A DNA stretch of 64,000 nt, taken from Cohaesibacter marisflavi. Lineage in GTDB: Bacteria > Pseudomonadota > Alphaproteobacteria > Rhizobiales > Cohaesibacteraceae. Shown piece by piece: positions 1-9,491 of this stretch. A model generated the notes under the pieces. It made no database searches. It was not told the DNA's origin and was given only the letters and a program-made list of their open reading frames with translations. The position numbers were made by a program, and so were the translations under genes. Where the stretch lies: assembly GCF_900115225.1 (NCBI RefSeq), contig NZ_FOVR01000015.1, positions 1-64,000 of the forward strand, written 5' to 3'. Positions within the stretch are counted from its first letter, which is position 1. Each line of letters begins with the position of its first letter.

Positions 1-1
1 C

Positions 2-3000
2 CGCTTCGAGGTTGTCGAGCAGGATGGCGCCTATGTCCTCAAGCTCAAGGAAGGCGTCTCCCTTGATCATGAGACCGAGCCGACCGTCACCCTCACAGTG
101 ACCACCGACGACAATAATGGCGGCAGCTTCAGTGAAGACTTCACCATTGATGTGGGCGATCTCAATGAGGCCGTCACTGCCAGTGATGCCTCAGAGACCA
201 CGGGCGAGAATAATGTTCTTTCCAGTTCTGTCACCGCGACCGATCTGGATGGGGATACGATCAGCTATAGCCTTGATGGCCAGCCCTCCGAGGGCATCGT
301 TACGCTGAATGACGACGGCTCCTACAGCTTTGATCCGGGCACGGCCTTTGATGATCTGGCTGTGGGGGAGAGCCGTGAGGTCTCCTTTACCTATACCGCA
401 GATGATGGCAATGGCTCCACCGATCAGGGCACCGTCACCATTGAAGTCACCGGCACCAATGATGCGCCGACCGCTGTGGATCTGTCATCCAGCTCCGTGG
501 ATGAGAATGCCTCCGGTGCGGTTATCGGCACCCTGTCCACCACCGATGTGGATGCGTCTGATACCCATAGCTACAGCGTCGATGATGCCCGCTTCGAGGT
601 TGTCGAGCAGGATGGCGCCTATGTCCTCAAGCTCAAGGAAGGCGTCTCCCTTGATCATGAAGCGGAAACCAACGGCACTGTTTCCTTCACGGTCACCTCT
701 GATGATGGCCATGGAGGCACTTTTGATCTGCCGGTTCAGGTAACGGTAGGTGATGTCAACGAAGCTCCGACCCTTACAGCGTCCGGCTCTTATAACTTCC
801 TGTATAACGGAAGCTTCGAAGTGTTCAACGGCGGCGTTCATGGTGGCGGCGATGGAACCGGCTGGTTCGAAGATGCTTATATCGACGGCTGGACGCAGAG
901 CAGCATCGATGTGCATGAGGCAGGACATATGGGACTGGGCGCCACCGATGGCGACTACCATGTCGACCTGGCGGCCCAATCCAACGGCACGCTGACGCGT
1001 GAGCTGGAAGGCCTCGAAGATGGCGAGACCTACAGCCTTTCCATGGATCTGAAATCCCGCGGGATCTATGGAGATGGCGTAACGGGTACCGCCGAACAAG
1101 CACTGGGCCAGAGTGTGGTTCAGGTGGTTTGGAACGGTGAGATTATCGCGACCATCGATCCGGCCAATGAAGGCCTCGGCTGGAACACATACACGCTAGA
1201 CCTGACCGCAGGGTCGGGCGATGGGTCCAACACAATCACCTTCATTGAGATGGGGTCGGAAAACTCCTACGGCACACTGCTTGATAATTTCCGGATCAAC
1301 GATTCCGATGGTTTCGGCGTGCTGGAAAATGAAGCTGGGGCTGAAATCGCGACACTCAGCGTGAGTGACGTCGATGATGGCGACAGCGTTTCCTACAGCG
1401 TTGATGACAATCGCTTCGAGGTGGTTACTCAGGATGGCGCGGTCATACTGAAACTCAAGGATGGCGTTTCGTTGGACTATGAAACCGAAAGCTCCGTCGA
1501 TGTAACTGTCACGGCGACCGACAGCGGCGATCTTTCAACCAGCCAGACCCTCACAGTTGTTGTCGGTGATGTGGACGACCTGAGTAGCCTAAATCCGATT
1601 CACGGCAGCAGCTACAACGATACGCTCAACGGCACAAGTGGCGATGACATGATCACCGCCTATAGCGGCAATGACGTGATTGCCGGATACGGCGGCGAAG
1701 ATGTTATCTATGGCGATGTTGGCCAGGATACTATCGATGGTGGCACCGGCAATGATGACATTTATGGCGGAGCCGATTCAGACACGATCTCCGGTGGAGA
1801 CGGCAACGACTTCATCAATGGTGAAGACGGGTCGGACGTGCTTTACGGCAACGCCGGGGCTGATGCACTTCACGGCGAAGCGGGCAACGATGCGCTTTAT
1901 GGCGGGGCAGGCAACGATACGGCTTATGGCGGCACAGGCGACGATATTCTCTTCGGTGGTGAAGGGTCGGTCTCGACAGTTACCACCTTCACAGATCAAA
2001 CCGGCTCTACCAATCCCTTCAACGGAATTGATACCGGCTCCTATGCAAGACCAACGCTCGTCGATATCGACAATGATGGAGATCTTGACCTGTTTGTGGG
2101 CCAGAATGACGGGCACCTCGCCTATTATCAGAATACCGGCTCGGCGACCAACCCCGTCTACAATCTCGTAACATCCAACTATGCAGGCATTGACGTGGGC
2201 ACTGATGCCGCCCCGACATTTGCGGATCTGGATGGCGATGGCGACATGGACATGATGGTTGGCAACGGAAGTGGAGATTTTCTGTATTATCAGAATAACG
2301 GCACTGCCTATAACGCCAACTGGTCCGGGGCCTATAACCTTGGTGACTACGGGTCGGATATGACACCCACCTTTGTCGACATCGACAATGATGGCGATCT
2401 GGATATGTTCAGTGGTTCACATGACGGTACCTTCATCTATTTCGAAAATACCGGCAACGCCTATAATCCGAACTACTCAGCTGTCGTCTCGGATCCTTAT
2501 GGGCTAGGAGTTGATGATCTAGATACATCGGTCACCTTCTCCGATCTGGATGGTGATGGCGATATGGACGCGCTGTTGGGCACAGACGATGGCACCTTCT
2601 ATATTCAGGAGAATGTGGGGGATGCCAACAATCCGTCCTTCGCTACGGCAGTCGATGCGTCCTCGACCGGCCTTGTCAATAGCGATTCCGAAACCGCTCC
2701 AGTCTTTGCCGATATCAATGGCGATGGCGTTCAGGATGTTGTCTCCGGTGATATTCATGGCACGATCCAGTATCTGGAAGGCAACAGCTATTCCACCTTT
2801 ACGGATATTTCGGGCTCTGGAGATGATTCCCTGTATGGCGGAGCAGGCAATGACACCATCATCGGCGGAGATGGCAACGACTATCTCTCGGGTGGCGAAG
2901 GGGATGACACTTTCATCTATATGGTGGGAGATGGCAATGACATCATCGATGGGGGCTCGGTTGGAGACTGGACGGACTCTCTGGAGATCCTTGGCGCCGA

Positions 3001-3175
3001 TGGCACCGACTCGACAACCTATGGCACCGACTGGACGATCTCGCTTAATACCGGCACCGTGACAATGGTTGATGGCAGCGACCAGATGCTATTGTCCGAT
3101 GACGCGACCGGCACCATAGACTTCAGCGACGGCAGCCAGATCGAGCTAGAAAATATCGACAATGTGTCCTGGTAA
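2..3175 (+). CDS. Large secreted RTX/cadherin-like adhesin, C-terminal part (5' end outside window)
   Basis: The frame is open from base 2 to the TAA at 3175, so only the last ~1057 residues are present. In order: a cadherin-like tail, a VCBS repeat (about nt 170-460), a cadherin-like module (460-770), a lectin/DUF642-like beta-sandwich (NGSFE...GW, 780-1310), another cadherin-like module (1310-1580), a block of GGxGxDxxY/I nonapeptides (1630-1970), three or four FG-GAP/VCBS motifs of the DxDxDGDxD type (2030-2790), a second short RTX block (2815-2960) and an acidic C-terminus. RTX nonapeptides bind calcium and fold after type I secretion, and the C-terminus usually carries the secretion signal. 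This points to a surface or biofilm adhesin. No type I secretion genes lie in the window. A carbohydrate-active role for the sandwich domain is possible but unproven. Confidence 0.85.
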   Translation, partial: RFEVVEQDGAYVLKLKEGVSLDHETEPTVTLTVTTDDNNGGSFSEDFTIDVGDLNEAVTASDASETTGENNVLSSSVTATDLDGDTISYSLDGQPSEGIVTLNDDGSYSFDPGTAFDDLAVGESREVSFTYTADDGNGSTDQGTVTIEVTGTNDAPTAVDLSSSSVDENASGAVIGTLSTTDVDASDTHSYSVDDARFEVVEQDGAYVLKLKEGVSLDHEAETNGTVSFTVTSDDGHGGTFDLPVQVTVGDVNEAPTLTASGSYNFLYNGSFEVFNGGVHGGGDGTGWFEDAYIDGWTQSSIDVHEAGHMGLGATDGDYHVDLAAQSNGTLTRELEGLEDGETYSLSMDLKSRGIYGDGVTGTAEQALGQSVVQVVWNGEIIATIDPANEGLGWNTYTLDLTAGSGDGSNTITFIEMGSENSYGTLLDNFRINDSDGFGVLENEAGAEIATLSVSDVDDGDSVSYSVDDNRFEVVTQDGAVILKLKDGVSLDYETESSVDVTVTATDSGDLSTSQTLTVVVGDVDDLSSLNPIHGSSYNDTLNGTSGDDMITAYSGNDVIAGYGGEDVIYGDVGQDTIDGGTGNDDIYGGADSDTISGGDGNDFINGEDGSDVLYGNAGADALHGEAGNDALYGGAGNDTAYGGTGDDILFGGEGSVSTVTTFTDQTGSTNPFNGIDTGSYARPTLVDIDNDGDLDLFVGQNDGHLAYYQNTGSATNPVYNLVTSNYAGIDVGTDAAPTFADLDGDGDMDMMVGNGSGDFLYYQNNGTAYNANWSGAYNLGDYGSDMTPTFVDIDNDGDLDMFSGSHDGTFIYFENTGNAYNPNYSAVVSDPYGLGVDDLDTSVTFSDLDGDGDMDALLGTDDGTFYIQENVGDANNPSFATAVDASSTGLVNSDSETAPVFADINGDGVQDVVSGDIHGTIQYLEGNSYSTFTDISGSGDDSLYGGAGNDTIIGGDGNDYLSGGEGDDTFIYMVGDGNDIIDGGSVGDWTDSLEILGADGTDSTTYGTDWTISLNTGTVTMVDGSDQMLLSDDATGTIDFSDGSQIELENIDNVSW

Positions 3176-3191
3176 ATGACCTTCGGTTTAA

Positions 3192-3227
3192 ATCAAATAA
3201 CCCTGCAATTTTAAAGGGTTATTTGAT
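3192..3227 (+). terminator. Stem-loop after the RTX gene
   Basis: A perfect 13-bp inverted repeat (3192-3204 with 3215-3227, loop 10 nt) starts 17 bases after the adhesin stop codon. It is AT-rich and has no long T-tract, so it may terminate weakly or protect the 3' end of the mRNA. Confidence 0.55.
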
Positions 3228-3308
3228 CATTCGTGTCCACAATCGATTAACTCAATCTTAGAAACGAAGAGATATAGTCTTTTAAAAATGCAAAGCAAAG
3301 AGGCAACC

Positions 3309-4388
3309 ATGTTGGATAATATTACAGACCTCGCCAGAGAGAAATCGAGCGACAAAAGACGTGAACTGCTCGGTCGAGTGGCGGATCTGTTCTTCGATGG
3401 TGCCGAAAACCACACCGAGCAGGGAACGCTGATCTTTAGAGATATCGTTCTGAAGATGCTCAATGACGTCAGCGTCGAAGGACGAGCCGAGTTTGCGGAT
3501 CGGGTAGCCACGGAACAAAGGCTGCCCAATGAGGTCGCTCTCAAGATGGCTCAGGATGATGTGTCCGTCGCAGGACCGATGCTCCAGCATAGTCCCGTTC
3601 TTACCGACGATGACTTTGTGCAACTGAGCCAGACCCTGCCAGAAACCCATCTGGAAAGCATCGCCCAGCGCGAACATCTCAGTGGCACCGTGACTGATGC
3701 TCTCATCGAGAATGGAACGCGCGCTGTCTGGCACAAGGTCACACAGAACAAGAGTGCGGAGATCACACCCAAGGGCTTTAACACCCTGGTAAACAAGGCT
3801 GATGGCGACGCAGTATTGCAAGCCAACCTCTGCTCGCGACCGGACATTACGGAAGATGCGGCCAAGCGTCTGCTGCCATTGCTTCCGCCGGAAGGAAAGG
3901 CGCAACTCGCCCAATTGTTCCAGGACGATGAGAAGGCTGCGAACGCTCTGGTGGACCGGGCCAAAAAAGCGGCTGCAGATCAAAAGATCGTTGGCCGTCA
4001 GAAGCGGCTCGAAGCCAAGATCGTAATTGCGGATGTCAGGGATGGCAAACTGGATAAATCCGATGCTCTTTGCATGCTGGTTGAGACCAACCGCGGGCCG
4101 GATATCGTGATGTTCCTGGCGGCCATGGCTGATCTGGATGAGCCGATCGTATCCAACGCCCTCTATCAGACCAACGACGAGCCGATCAGTCTGTTGTGCA
4201 AATCCATTGGCATCACCAGTGGGGCATTTGGCAAACTAATGGGCCTGAAGGCAGACAAGCTCAACAAGAGCCTCGCAGAAACCGGACGGACAGTCGCCTT
4301 CTATAAAGATCTTGATGTCTCATCAGCTCAGCGCGCCATGCGGTTTGTTTCCATGCGCAAGAATATGGGCACAACGAAAGCGGGCTGA
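3309..4388 (+). CDS. DUF2336 family protein
   Basis: A 359-residue, soluble, mostly helical protein without signal peptide or membrane segments. It resembles the DUF2336 family, which is common in alphaproteobacteria and has no settled function; its helical repeats suggest a scaffold or regulatory protein. The start at 3309 is preferred because AAAGAGG lies 5 nt upstream. An in-frame ATG at 3288 has no ribosome binding site. The gene stands alone between two hairpins, so it is probably monocistronic. Nothing links it functionally to the adhesin upstream except position. I am fairly sure of the family and unsure of the role. Confidence 0.75.
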   Translation: MLDNITDLAREKSSDKRRELLGRVADLFFDGAENHTEQGTLIFRDIVLKMLNDVSVEGRAEFADRVATEQRLPNEVALKMAQDDVSVAGPMLQHSPVLTDDDFVQLSQTLPETHLESIAQREHLSGTVTDALIENGTRAVWHKVTQNKSAEITPKGFNTLVNKADGDAVLQANLCSRPDITEDAAKRLLPLLPPEGKAQLAQLFQDDEKAANALVDRAKKAAADQKIVGRQKRLEAKIVIADVRDGKLDKSDALCMLVETNRGPDIVMFLAAMADLDEPIVSNALYQTNDEPISLLCKSIGITSGAFGKLMGLKADKLNKSLAETGRTVAFYKDLDVSSAQRAMRFVSMRKNMGTTKAG

Positions 4389-4431
4389 TTATCGCCAATC
4401 GCTTTTGTATGCATCTTCTTTGACTGCATAT

Positions 4432-4464
4432 AAAAAGGGTGGCCAGCGAATGGTCACCCTTTTT
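4432..4464. terminator. Bidirectional rho-independent terminator
   Basis: A 10-bp perfect stem (4432-4441 with 4455-4464), extended inward by GCC/GGT, has A5 on the left and T5 on the right. It sits between the convergent DUF2336 and choV genes and can serve both strands. Confidence 0.85.
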
Positions 4465-4498
4465 CATGTCATAAGCTTGGCAAGCGCGCTCTTTTGCC

Positions 4499-5788
4499 TC
4501 AGGCTGAGGTTGTCGGCTGCTTGACCTTGCTCTCGTCTTTTTCAGCAGGCGTCTCGCTGCCCTCTTCAGAAGGAGCGCTCTTGTCAGTATTTGCCTCTTC
4601 AGATGAGGCTTCGGGGCTGAGCACTTCGGCCAGAGCATCCCGAGACAGACTGCCCATGAATTCGCCTTCTTCATCCACGACCGGAACGGGATAGTCCGAC
4701 GCCAGAGTTTCGGGCAGGATTTCTTCTAGCGCAGCATCCGGAGCAATTGGCTCAAGATCTTCATAATGCTCCTCGGTCAGCTTGGCCGTCTTGTCTTCCT
4801 GATAATATTCCTCGAGGCTTTCCTGCGACAGCATCCCCTGATAACCATCATCGGTGACGTGATAGGCGTAATCATCCTTGTGCGCACGCATCTGCTTGAG
4901 AGCCTCTTCGATGGTCGTTGCGGTGATGCGGAATTCCTGCGGCTGCATCACGGTTTCAACAGTCAGGGCGCGCGCCCGGTTTACGTCACGCACAAAGGCT
5001 TCCACATAGTCCGTCGCCGGATTGAGGAGAATTTCCTCAGGCTTGTCGTCCTGCACCAGTTCGCCATCTTTTAGAATGGCAATATTGTTGCCAAGACGCA
5101 GTGCTTCATCCAGATCGTGGGTGATGAAGATAATGGTTTTCTGCAATTTTTCCTGCAGTTCCACCAGCTGGTCCTGCATTTCGGAGCGGATCAGCGGGTC
5201 AAGCGCGGAAAAGGCTTCATCCATGAGCAGGATATCGGCATTTGTCGCTAGAGCACGGGCCAGCCCGACGCGCTGCTGCTGACCACCGGATAGCTGTGCC
5301 GGATACTGGTTCTCATAGCCTCCCAGCCCAACCGTTTCGAGCCACTCAATCGCACGCTCGTTGGCTTCCTTTTTCTTGATGCCCTGAATGGTCAGGCCGA
5401 AGGACACATTGTCGAGCACCGTGCGATGCGGCAACAGGCCGAAGCGCTGGAACACCATGGACATTCTGTGGCGGCGGAATTGCTCGAGATCTTTCTCCGC
5501 CAGGCTCATCACATCGGTTCCACCCACCAATATCTGCCCCTCGGTGGGTTCGATCAGCCGGTTGAAATGGCGAATGAGTGTGGACTTGCCCGAACCGGAC
5601 AGGCCCATGATAACGGAGATATCGCCTTCCTTGATGGACAGGTTGATGTCCTTGAGGCCCAGTGTGTGGCCTGTTTGGGCCAGAATCTCGTCTTTGCCCA
5701 ATCCCTGATGCACCAGCGGCATATGCGCCTTGGGGTTTGAACCGAACAGTTTATAGAGCCCTTTAACTTCAATAAGAGTGTTGCTCAT
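4499..5788 (-). CDS. choV: Glycine betaine/choline ABC transporter ATP-binding protein (ProV/ChoV type)
   Basis: This is the ATPase of an osmoprotectant/quaternary-amine importer (429 aa). It starts with the ProV-type N-terminus. Walker A GLSGSGKST is at residues 62-70, followed by the signature LSGGQQQR, Walker B ILLMDEAFSALD and an H-loop (ITHD). After about residue 280 comes a C-terminal extension with CBS-like halves (VTDDGYQGMLS..., VVDEEGEFMGSLS), as in ProV/OpuAA, where it senses ionic strength. The last ~40 residues are a charged low-complexity tail rich in E, S and K. The start codon overlaps the permease stop by 4 nt, so the two are translationally coupled. The choline versus betaine preference cannot be read from this subunit. 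Confidence 0.93.
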   Translation of the reverse strand: MSNTLIEVKGLYKLFGSNPKAHMPLVHQGLGKDEILAQTGHTLGLKDINLSIKEGDISVIMGLSGSGKSTLIRHFNRLIEPTEGQILVGGTDVMSLAEKDLEQFRRHRMSMVFQRFGLLPHRTVLDNVSFGLTIQGIKKKEANERAIEWLETVGLGGYENQYPAQLSGGQQQRVGLARALATNADILLMDEAFSALDPLIRSEMQDQLVELQEKLQKTIIFITHDLDEALRLGNNIAILKDGELVQDDKPEEILLNPATDYVEAFVRDVNRARALTVETVMQPQEFRITATTIEEALKQMRAHKDDYAYHVTDDGYQGMLSQESLEEYYQEDKTAKLTEEHYEDLEPIAPDAALEEILPETLASDYPVPVVDEEGEFMGSLSRDALAEVLSPEASSEEANTDKSAPSEEGSETPAEKDESKVKQPTTSA

Positions 5789-6681
5789 GAATGGGCTCCT
5801 TTCATGTGCTTCTGGCTTCGCTTGGCGTATGCCTGAGACACGCGGTCAAAAATGATGGCCAATGCTACAATGGCCAGACCGTTAAACAGACCAAGCGTGA
5901 AATACTGGTTCTGAATGGATTTCAACACCGGCTGACCGAGGCCCTTCACGCCGATCATCGACGCCACGACAACCATGGCCAGTGCCATCATGATGGTCTG
6001 GTTGATACCCGCCATGATGTTGGGCATGGCAAGCGGGATCTGTACGTTGAACAGACGCTGTCGCCCATTGGCACCAAAGGCGGTGGCCGCTTCCAGCACT
6101 TCGGAATCCACCAGCCTGATGCCCAGATTGGTCAGACGGATCACCGGCGGAATGGCGTAGATGACAACCGAAATCAGCCCCGGAATCTTGCCGATGCCCA
6201 ACAGCATGACCACCGGAATGAGATAGACAAAGGCCGGCATTGTCTGCATGACATCGAGGATCGGCATCATGACCTTCTGGAATCGGTCAGACCTAGCCAT
6301 GCCGATGCCGATGGGAATACCCAGAACAATGGAAATCAGCGTGCAAACCGTGATCATCGAGAGGGTCGACATGGTGTCTTCCCACATGCCGAAAAAGCCG
6401 ACCAGCAGAAGGGCAATCACGACACCTGTCAAAAGCTTCCAGGATCTGCTGGCGAAATAGACGATCGCCCCAATCACCAGGATGATGATGGGCCAAGGTG
6501 TATTGATCAGCAGTTTTTCAAACCATACGAGAAAAGCCAGAATGGGATGAAAGATGCTTTCAATCGCATCGCCATATTCTCGAGAGAATGCCTTGTAAGC
6601 GCCATCAAGCGTCTTACGGATAGTCAGCAGCTCCATTCGGCTCAGCTGGGGGAATGAGGTTAACCATGACGCATCCGCCAT
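5785..6681 (-). CDS. choW: Glycine betaine/choline ABC transporter permease (ProW/ChoW type)
   Basis: A 298-residue inner-membrane permease with about six or seven transmembrane helices and a BPD_transp_1 core. The EAA-type loop near 'EAATAFGANGRQRLFNVQIPLA' positions contacts the ATPase. The soluble N-terminal stretch (residues 1-50) before the first helix is typical of ProW. It lies between the ATPase (4-nt overlap) and the binding protein (218-nt gap). The set therefore reads binding protein, permease, ATPase in transcription order, the rhizobial choXWV order. Confidence 0.92.
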   Translation of the reverse strand: MADASWLTSFPQLSRMELLTIRKTLDGAYKAFSREYGDAIESIFHPILAFLVWFEKLLINTPWPIIILVIGAIVYFASRSWKLLTGVVIALLLVGFFGMWEDTMSTLSMITVCTLISIVLGIPIGIGMARSDRFQKVMMPILDVMQTMPAFVYLIPVVMLLGIGKIPGLISVVIYAIPPVIRLTNLGIRLVDSEVLEAATAFGANGRQRLFNVQIPLAMPNIMAGINQTIMMALAMVVVASMIGVKGLGQPVLKSIQNQYFTLGLFNGLAIVALAIIFDRVSQAYAKRSQKHMKGAHS

Positions 6682-6878
6682 ATAGACTCTCCAATTGTTA
6701 CCATGAAGCGGCAGTTGGTCCTCGTCTTGTCTCGATTTTCAAATCGATGCCGCCTCAATCGATTCACCAATCTCCTTGTCTGCGGCCAGCTCTGGTTCAC
6801 CATTGGCAACCAGCTGAGGGCAGAAAAGCAGACCTCCCACGAAGAAACCCGGACGACATACATCGCCCGGGGGAATCG

Positions 6879-6892
6879 CACCTTTTCAGGTG
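6879..6892 (-). promoter_or_regulatory. Small hairpin between choX and choW
   Basis: On the minus strand, CACCT and AGGTG pair around a GAAA tetraloop a few bases after the choX stop. Hairpins at this position in binding-protein operons often stabilise the upstream message, so that binding protein is made in excess over permease. The stem is only 5 bp. Confidence 0.35.
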
Positions 6893-6899
6893 ATGTCAG

Positions 6900-7901
6900 T
6901 TACATGCCTGCGACGGCTTCTTTCACCTTGGCAGCCACGTCTTCTGGCAGCCACTTGCTCCACATGTCTTCATAATTTTGCAGGAAGTAGATAGCGGCGA
7001 ACTCACCATCAGCCTGATTGTCTTCCATCCAGGCGAGCAGTTCGTTCATTTCGCTGTTCTTGAAAGAGAGCTTGCCGAGGAAATCCATGATGTCAGGATG
7101 AGCCTTGGCAAATTCGCCCGTGGTAACAGCACGCACAGGAGACGGCGGATACATGGTCACTTTCGGCTCAAGGCAATCTGCCTGAGAGGTACAGGCCTTG
7201 TAATGCTCTTCATCAACGCCGGAACCGAAGTCAACCTTGGTCATCTTGTATTTGCCGAGAATGGCGGTTGGTGCCCAATAATAGCCGAACCATGGTTCGC
7301 CGCGCTCATAAGCCTTGGCAATGGAGCTGGCAAGGCCTGCGCCTGAACCCGGATCCACGATTTCAAAACCGGCATCTTCCAGTTTCAGGGCACGGAAGAG
7401 GTTGCCGGATGTGATCTGGCAGTTCCAGCCAGCCGGACAGCCATAAAAGGCGCTCTTCTCGGGATCTTCAGGATGCTCGAACAGCTCCGCATTTGCCTTG
7501 ATGCCTTCAATGGTTGCAAGGCTTGAGTCTTTCTCGACCATATAGTCAGGAACCCAGAAGCCTTCTTCACCACCATCGGACAGGGACTTGCCGGCAATGG
7601 CCAGACGTCCCTCTTCGACACCCTTGTCAACGGCCTCTCGCATGGAGTTGGCCCAGAATTCCGGGGCGATGTCAGGTTCGCCCTTTTCGGTCATGGATGC
7701 GCCGGTTGGCATGGTATCGCCAGGAACCATCTCGGCATCGCAGCCAAAGCCATATTCCAGAACGAAGCGATCAATGTTGCCAATCAGCGTGGCCGAGTTC
7801 CAGTTCATGTCAGCGATGGTGACTTTGCCGCAGTCATCAGCTGCCTGAGCGGATAGGGCCGAGCCAGATATCATCAGGGCAGCGATCAATAGGCGTTTCA
7901 T
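6900..7901 (-). CDS. choX: Glycine betaine/choline ABC transporter substrate-binding protein
   Basis: A periplasmic OpuAC-family binding protein (333 aa) with signal peptide MKRLLIAALMISGSALSAQA and a mature start near AADDCGK. Aromatic residues suited to a cation-pi cage are visible (for example PEFWANS and EPWFGYYWAP). Paired cysteines (CGK.../YGFGCD, YGCPAGWNC, ACTSQADC) suggest several disulphides, as in ChoX-like proteins. GGAGGT lies 6 nt before the ATG. It is the first gene of the choXWV operon. The substrate could be choline, glycine betaine or proline betaine; the alphaproteobacterial context favours choline or betaine. Confidence 0.9.
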   Translation of the reverse strand: MKRLLIAALMISGSALSAQAADDCGKVTIADMNWNSATLIGNIDRFVLEYGFGCDAEMVPGDTMPTGASMTEKGEPDIAPEFWANSMREAVDKGVEEGRLAIAGKSLSDGGEEGFWVPDYMVEKDSSLATIEGIKANAELFEHPEDPEKSAFYGCPAGWNCQITSGNLFRALKLEDAGFEIVDPGSGAGLASSIAKAYERGEPWFGYYWAPTAILGKYKMTKVDFGSGVDEEHYKACTSQADCLEPKVTMYPPSPVRAVTTGEFAKAHPDIMDFLGKLSFKNSEMNELLAWMEDNQADGEFAAIYFLQNYEDMWSKWLPEDVAAKVKEAVAGM

Positions 7902-8582
7902 ATTCTACCTCCGGGAGTAGTCGATCAATGTGTCTGGTAGGGAGAAAGAACGCGCAAAGCGGACCATCTCCAAACAACAAATTTTGGTGGCGGATCCTTC
8001 GCTTTGGCCAACCACCATCCAAACATCGCATGCGGTCAAACACGCGATGCAAAAAAGAAAAAAAATTATCTCGCACACCCACCCAACAGTCTAAACAACC
8101 CGACAGATGGTCGAGATTTTTTAACACACTGAAATCTAACAAGTCTCACAGGATGGCGTCAATGAATAGCTCCTAGGAAAATGGTAGTTTGAACCTTCGA
8201 CAATCCGAGGAATGACAATTTTCTTTTTTAATATTTTTACCCCATCCCCTCACATCTCCGTGTTAACTTTTTTTATTATATCTATTCTTTCAATGTGATC
8301 AAGAATATTGGAATTTTTATAAAATCCTCGCGTAAGGATCTTGTGTAATTAACAATTTTCGGAAGATTGGCGGCGCCATTTTCAAGACTTCAAACAGACT
8401 TTACTAACCCGTCCAACAGTCCCCGGACAGGGCCCTGCCTTTGGAATGGATTGGTAATTTCTTGGTTCGGAATGGGGATAGGGTGCGCAATGCGGCAGGA
8501 AGGTGACGCGCCAAAACACATTTCCGCCACATTTGGGCGGCCATGCCTTCACATATTTTGAAAAACGGGATATTGAAAGACG
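7902..8582. other. Long non-coding interval upstream of choX
   Basis: About 680 bases without a supported gene lie between choX (read leftward) and the end of the HPr gene. It is AT-rich in the middle (8200-8350). A 6-bp inverted repeat CATCGC/GCGATG (8024-8029, 8044-8049) lies ~125 bases upstream of choX and may be an operator. A short CCGCC/GGCGG hairpin (8524-8540) sits downstream of the HPr gene and may be a weak terminator. Short frames here lack ribosome binding sites and protein-like composition. Confidence 0.5.
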
Positions 8583-8864
8583 CTATTCGCCTTCGCCGAA
8601 GCGATCTGAAATCAATTTGTTCAGCGCGTCCATCACGGCCTCAGCTTCATTGCCTTCGGCAACGACGTCTATTGCGCAGCCCGGAGCGGCAGCCAGCATC
8701 ATCAACCCCATGATGGAATTGCCGCAGACGGTCTGCCCATCCTTGGAGACCCTGACCAGAGCATCAAATCGTTCCACCAATTGCACGAATTTTGCCGAAG
8801 CACGTGCATGCAAACCACGTTTATTCTGGATGATCAGTCGGTCTGAAACTGAAATATTGGTCAC
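8583..8864 (-). CDS. ptsH: HPr phosphocarrier of a regulatory phosphotransferase system
   Basis: A 93-residue HPr-fold protein. His19 in GLHARAS is the phosphate-accepting site used by Enzyme I. Ser50 in GNSIMGLMML is the regulatory serine targeted by HPr kinase. It begins with GTG at 8864. It is last in the run chvI-chvG-hprK-EIIA-HPr. Alphaproteobacterial PTSs of this kind usually have no sugar permease (EIIB/EIIC) and act in signalling, and none is present here. Enzyme I must be encoded elsewhere. Confidence 0.93.
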   Translation of the reverse strand: MTNISVSDRLIIQNKRGLHARASAKFVQLVERFDALVRVSKDGQTVCGNSIMGLMMLAAAPGCAIDVVAEGNEAEAVMDALNKLISDRFGEGE

Positions 8865-8936
8865 GGAAAGTGCGTTCTTTCTATCTGCTTCTGCTCATGC
8901 ATTCACCCGAGTGCATGGCTCAGTCTGCTTGCGGCA

Positions 8937-9338
8937 TCATTCGCCGGAAAGCAGCTTGCTTGCAATGTTGATATATTTGCGCCCGGCTTCACAGGCTTCG
9001 CTCACGGCGTCTGACAGGCTTCTGTCTGCCCTGACACTCGCCAGCTTGATCAGCATGGGCAGATTGACTCCGGCCAGCACTTCGATCTTGTTTTCATCCA
9101 TGACCGAAATCGCCATATTGGAAGGCGTTCCCCCGAACATGTCGGTCAGAAGAACCACACCCTTATCCTTATCCACGGCCTCAACCGCATCCAGAATATC
9201 CTGACGGCGCTGTTCCATGTCGTCATCGGGGCCAATGCAAATGGTTTCGATCTGCTGTTGAGGCCCGACCACATGCTCAAGCGCGGCACGGAACTCTTCG
9301 GCCAGATGACCATGTGTTACAAGGACAAGACCAATCAT
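8937..9338 (-). CDS. PTS EIIA component, mannose family (regulatory)
   Basis: A 133-residue EIIA(Man)-type protein beginning MIGLVLVTHGHLAEEF. His9 is the expected phosphorylation site, and the family motif VLLTDMFGGTPSN is present. Length matches a stand-alone IIA domain with no fused IIB. AGGAGAG lies upstream of the ATG. It lies between hprK and the HPr gene. In Brucella and rhizobia this protein is the output of the incomplete PTS and has been linked to the adjacent ChvG/BvrS pathway. The symbol varies (manX, ptsM), so none is assigned. Confidence 0.9.
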   Translation of the reverse strand: MIGLVLVTHGHLAEEFRAALEHVVGPQQQIETICIGPDDDMEQRRQDILDAVEAVDKDKGVVLLTDMFGGTPSNMAISVMDENKIEVLAGVNLPMLIKLASVRADRSLSDAVSEACEAGRKYINIASKLLSGE

Positions 9339-9491
9339 GATGTCTCTGCTCTCCTACTTTTTGGAGCCCTCTGGCTCCTCTTACTCTCAGCTCCGGCTTA
9401 TCGAGACGGTCACTTCCATCCGGAGCCTGAAGTATCGTCTATCATGACCACTCGATTGCCGAACGCAAGCCCAAAAGTCGAGCACCGACCG

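Noticed and set aside
1630-2960. Tandem repeats that might suggest a CRISPR-like or DNA repeat array
   Set aside because: They are in-frame RTX and FG-GAP protein repeats with degenerate DNA sequence.
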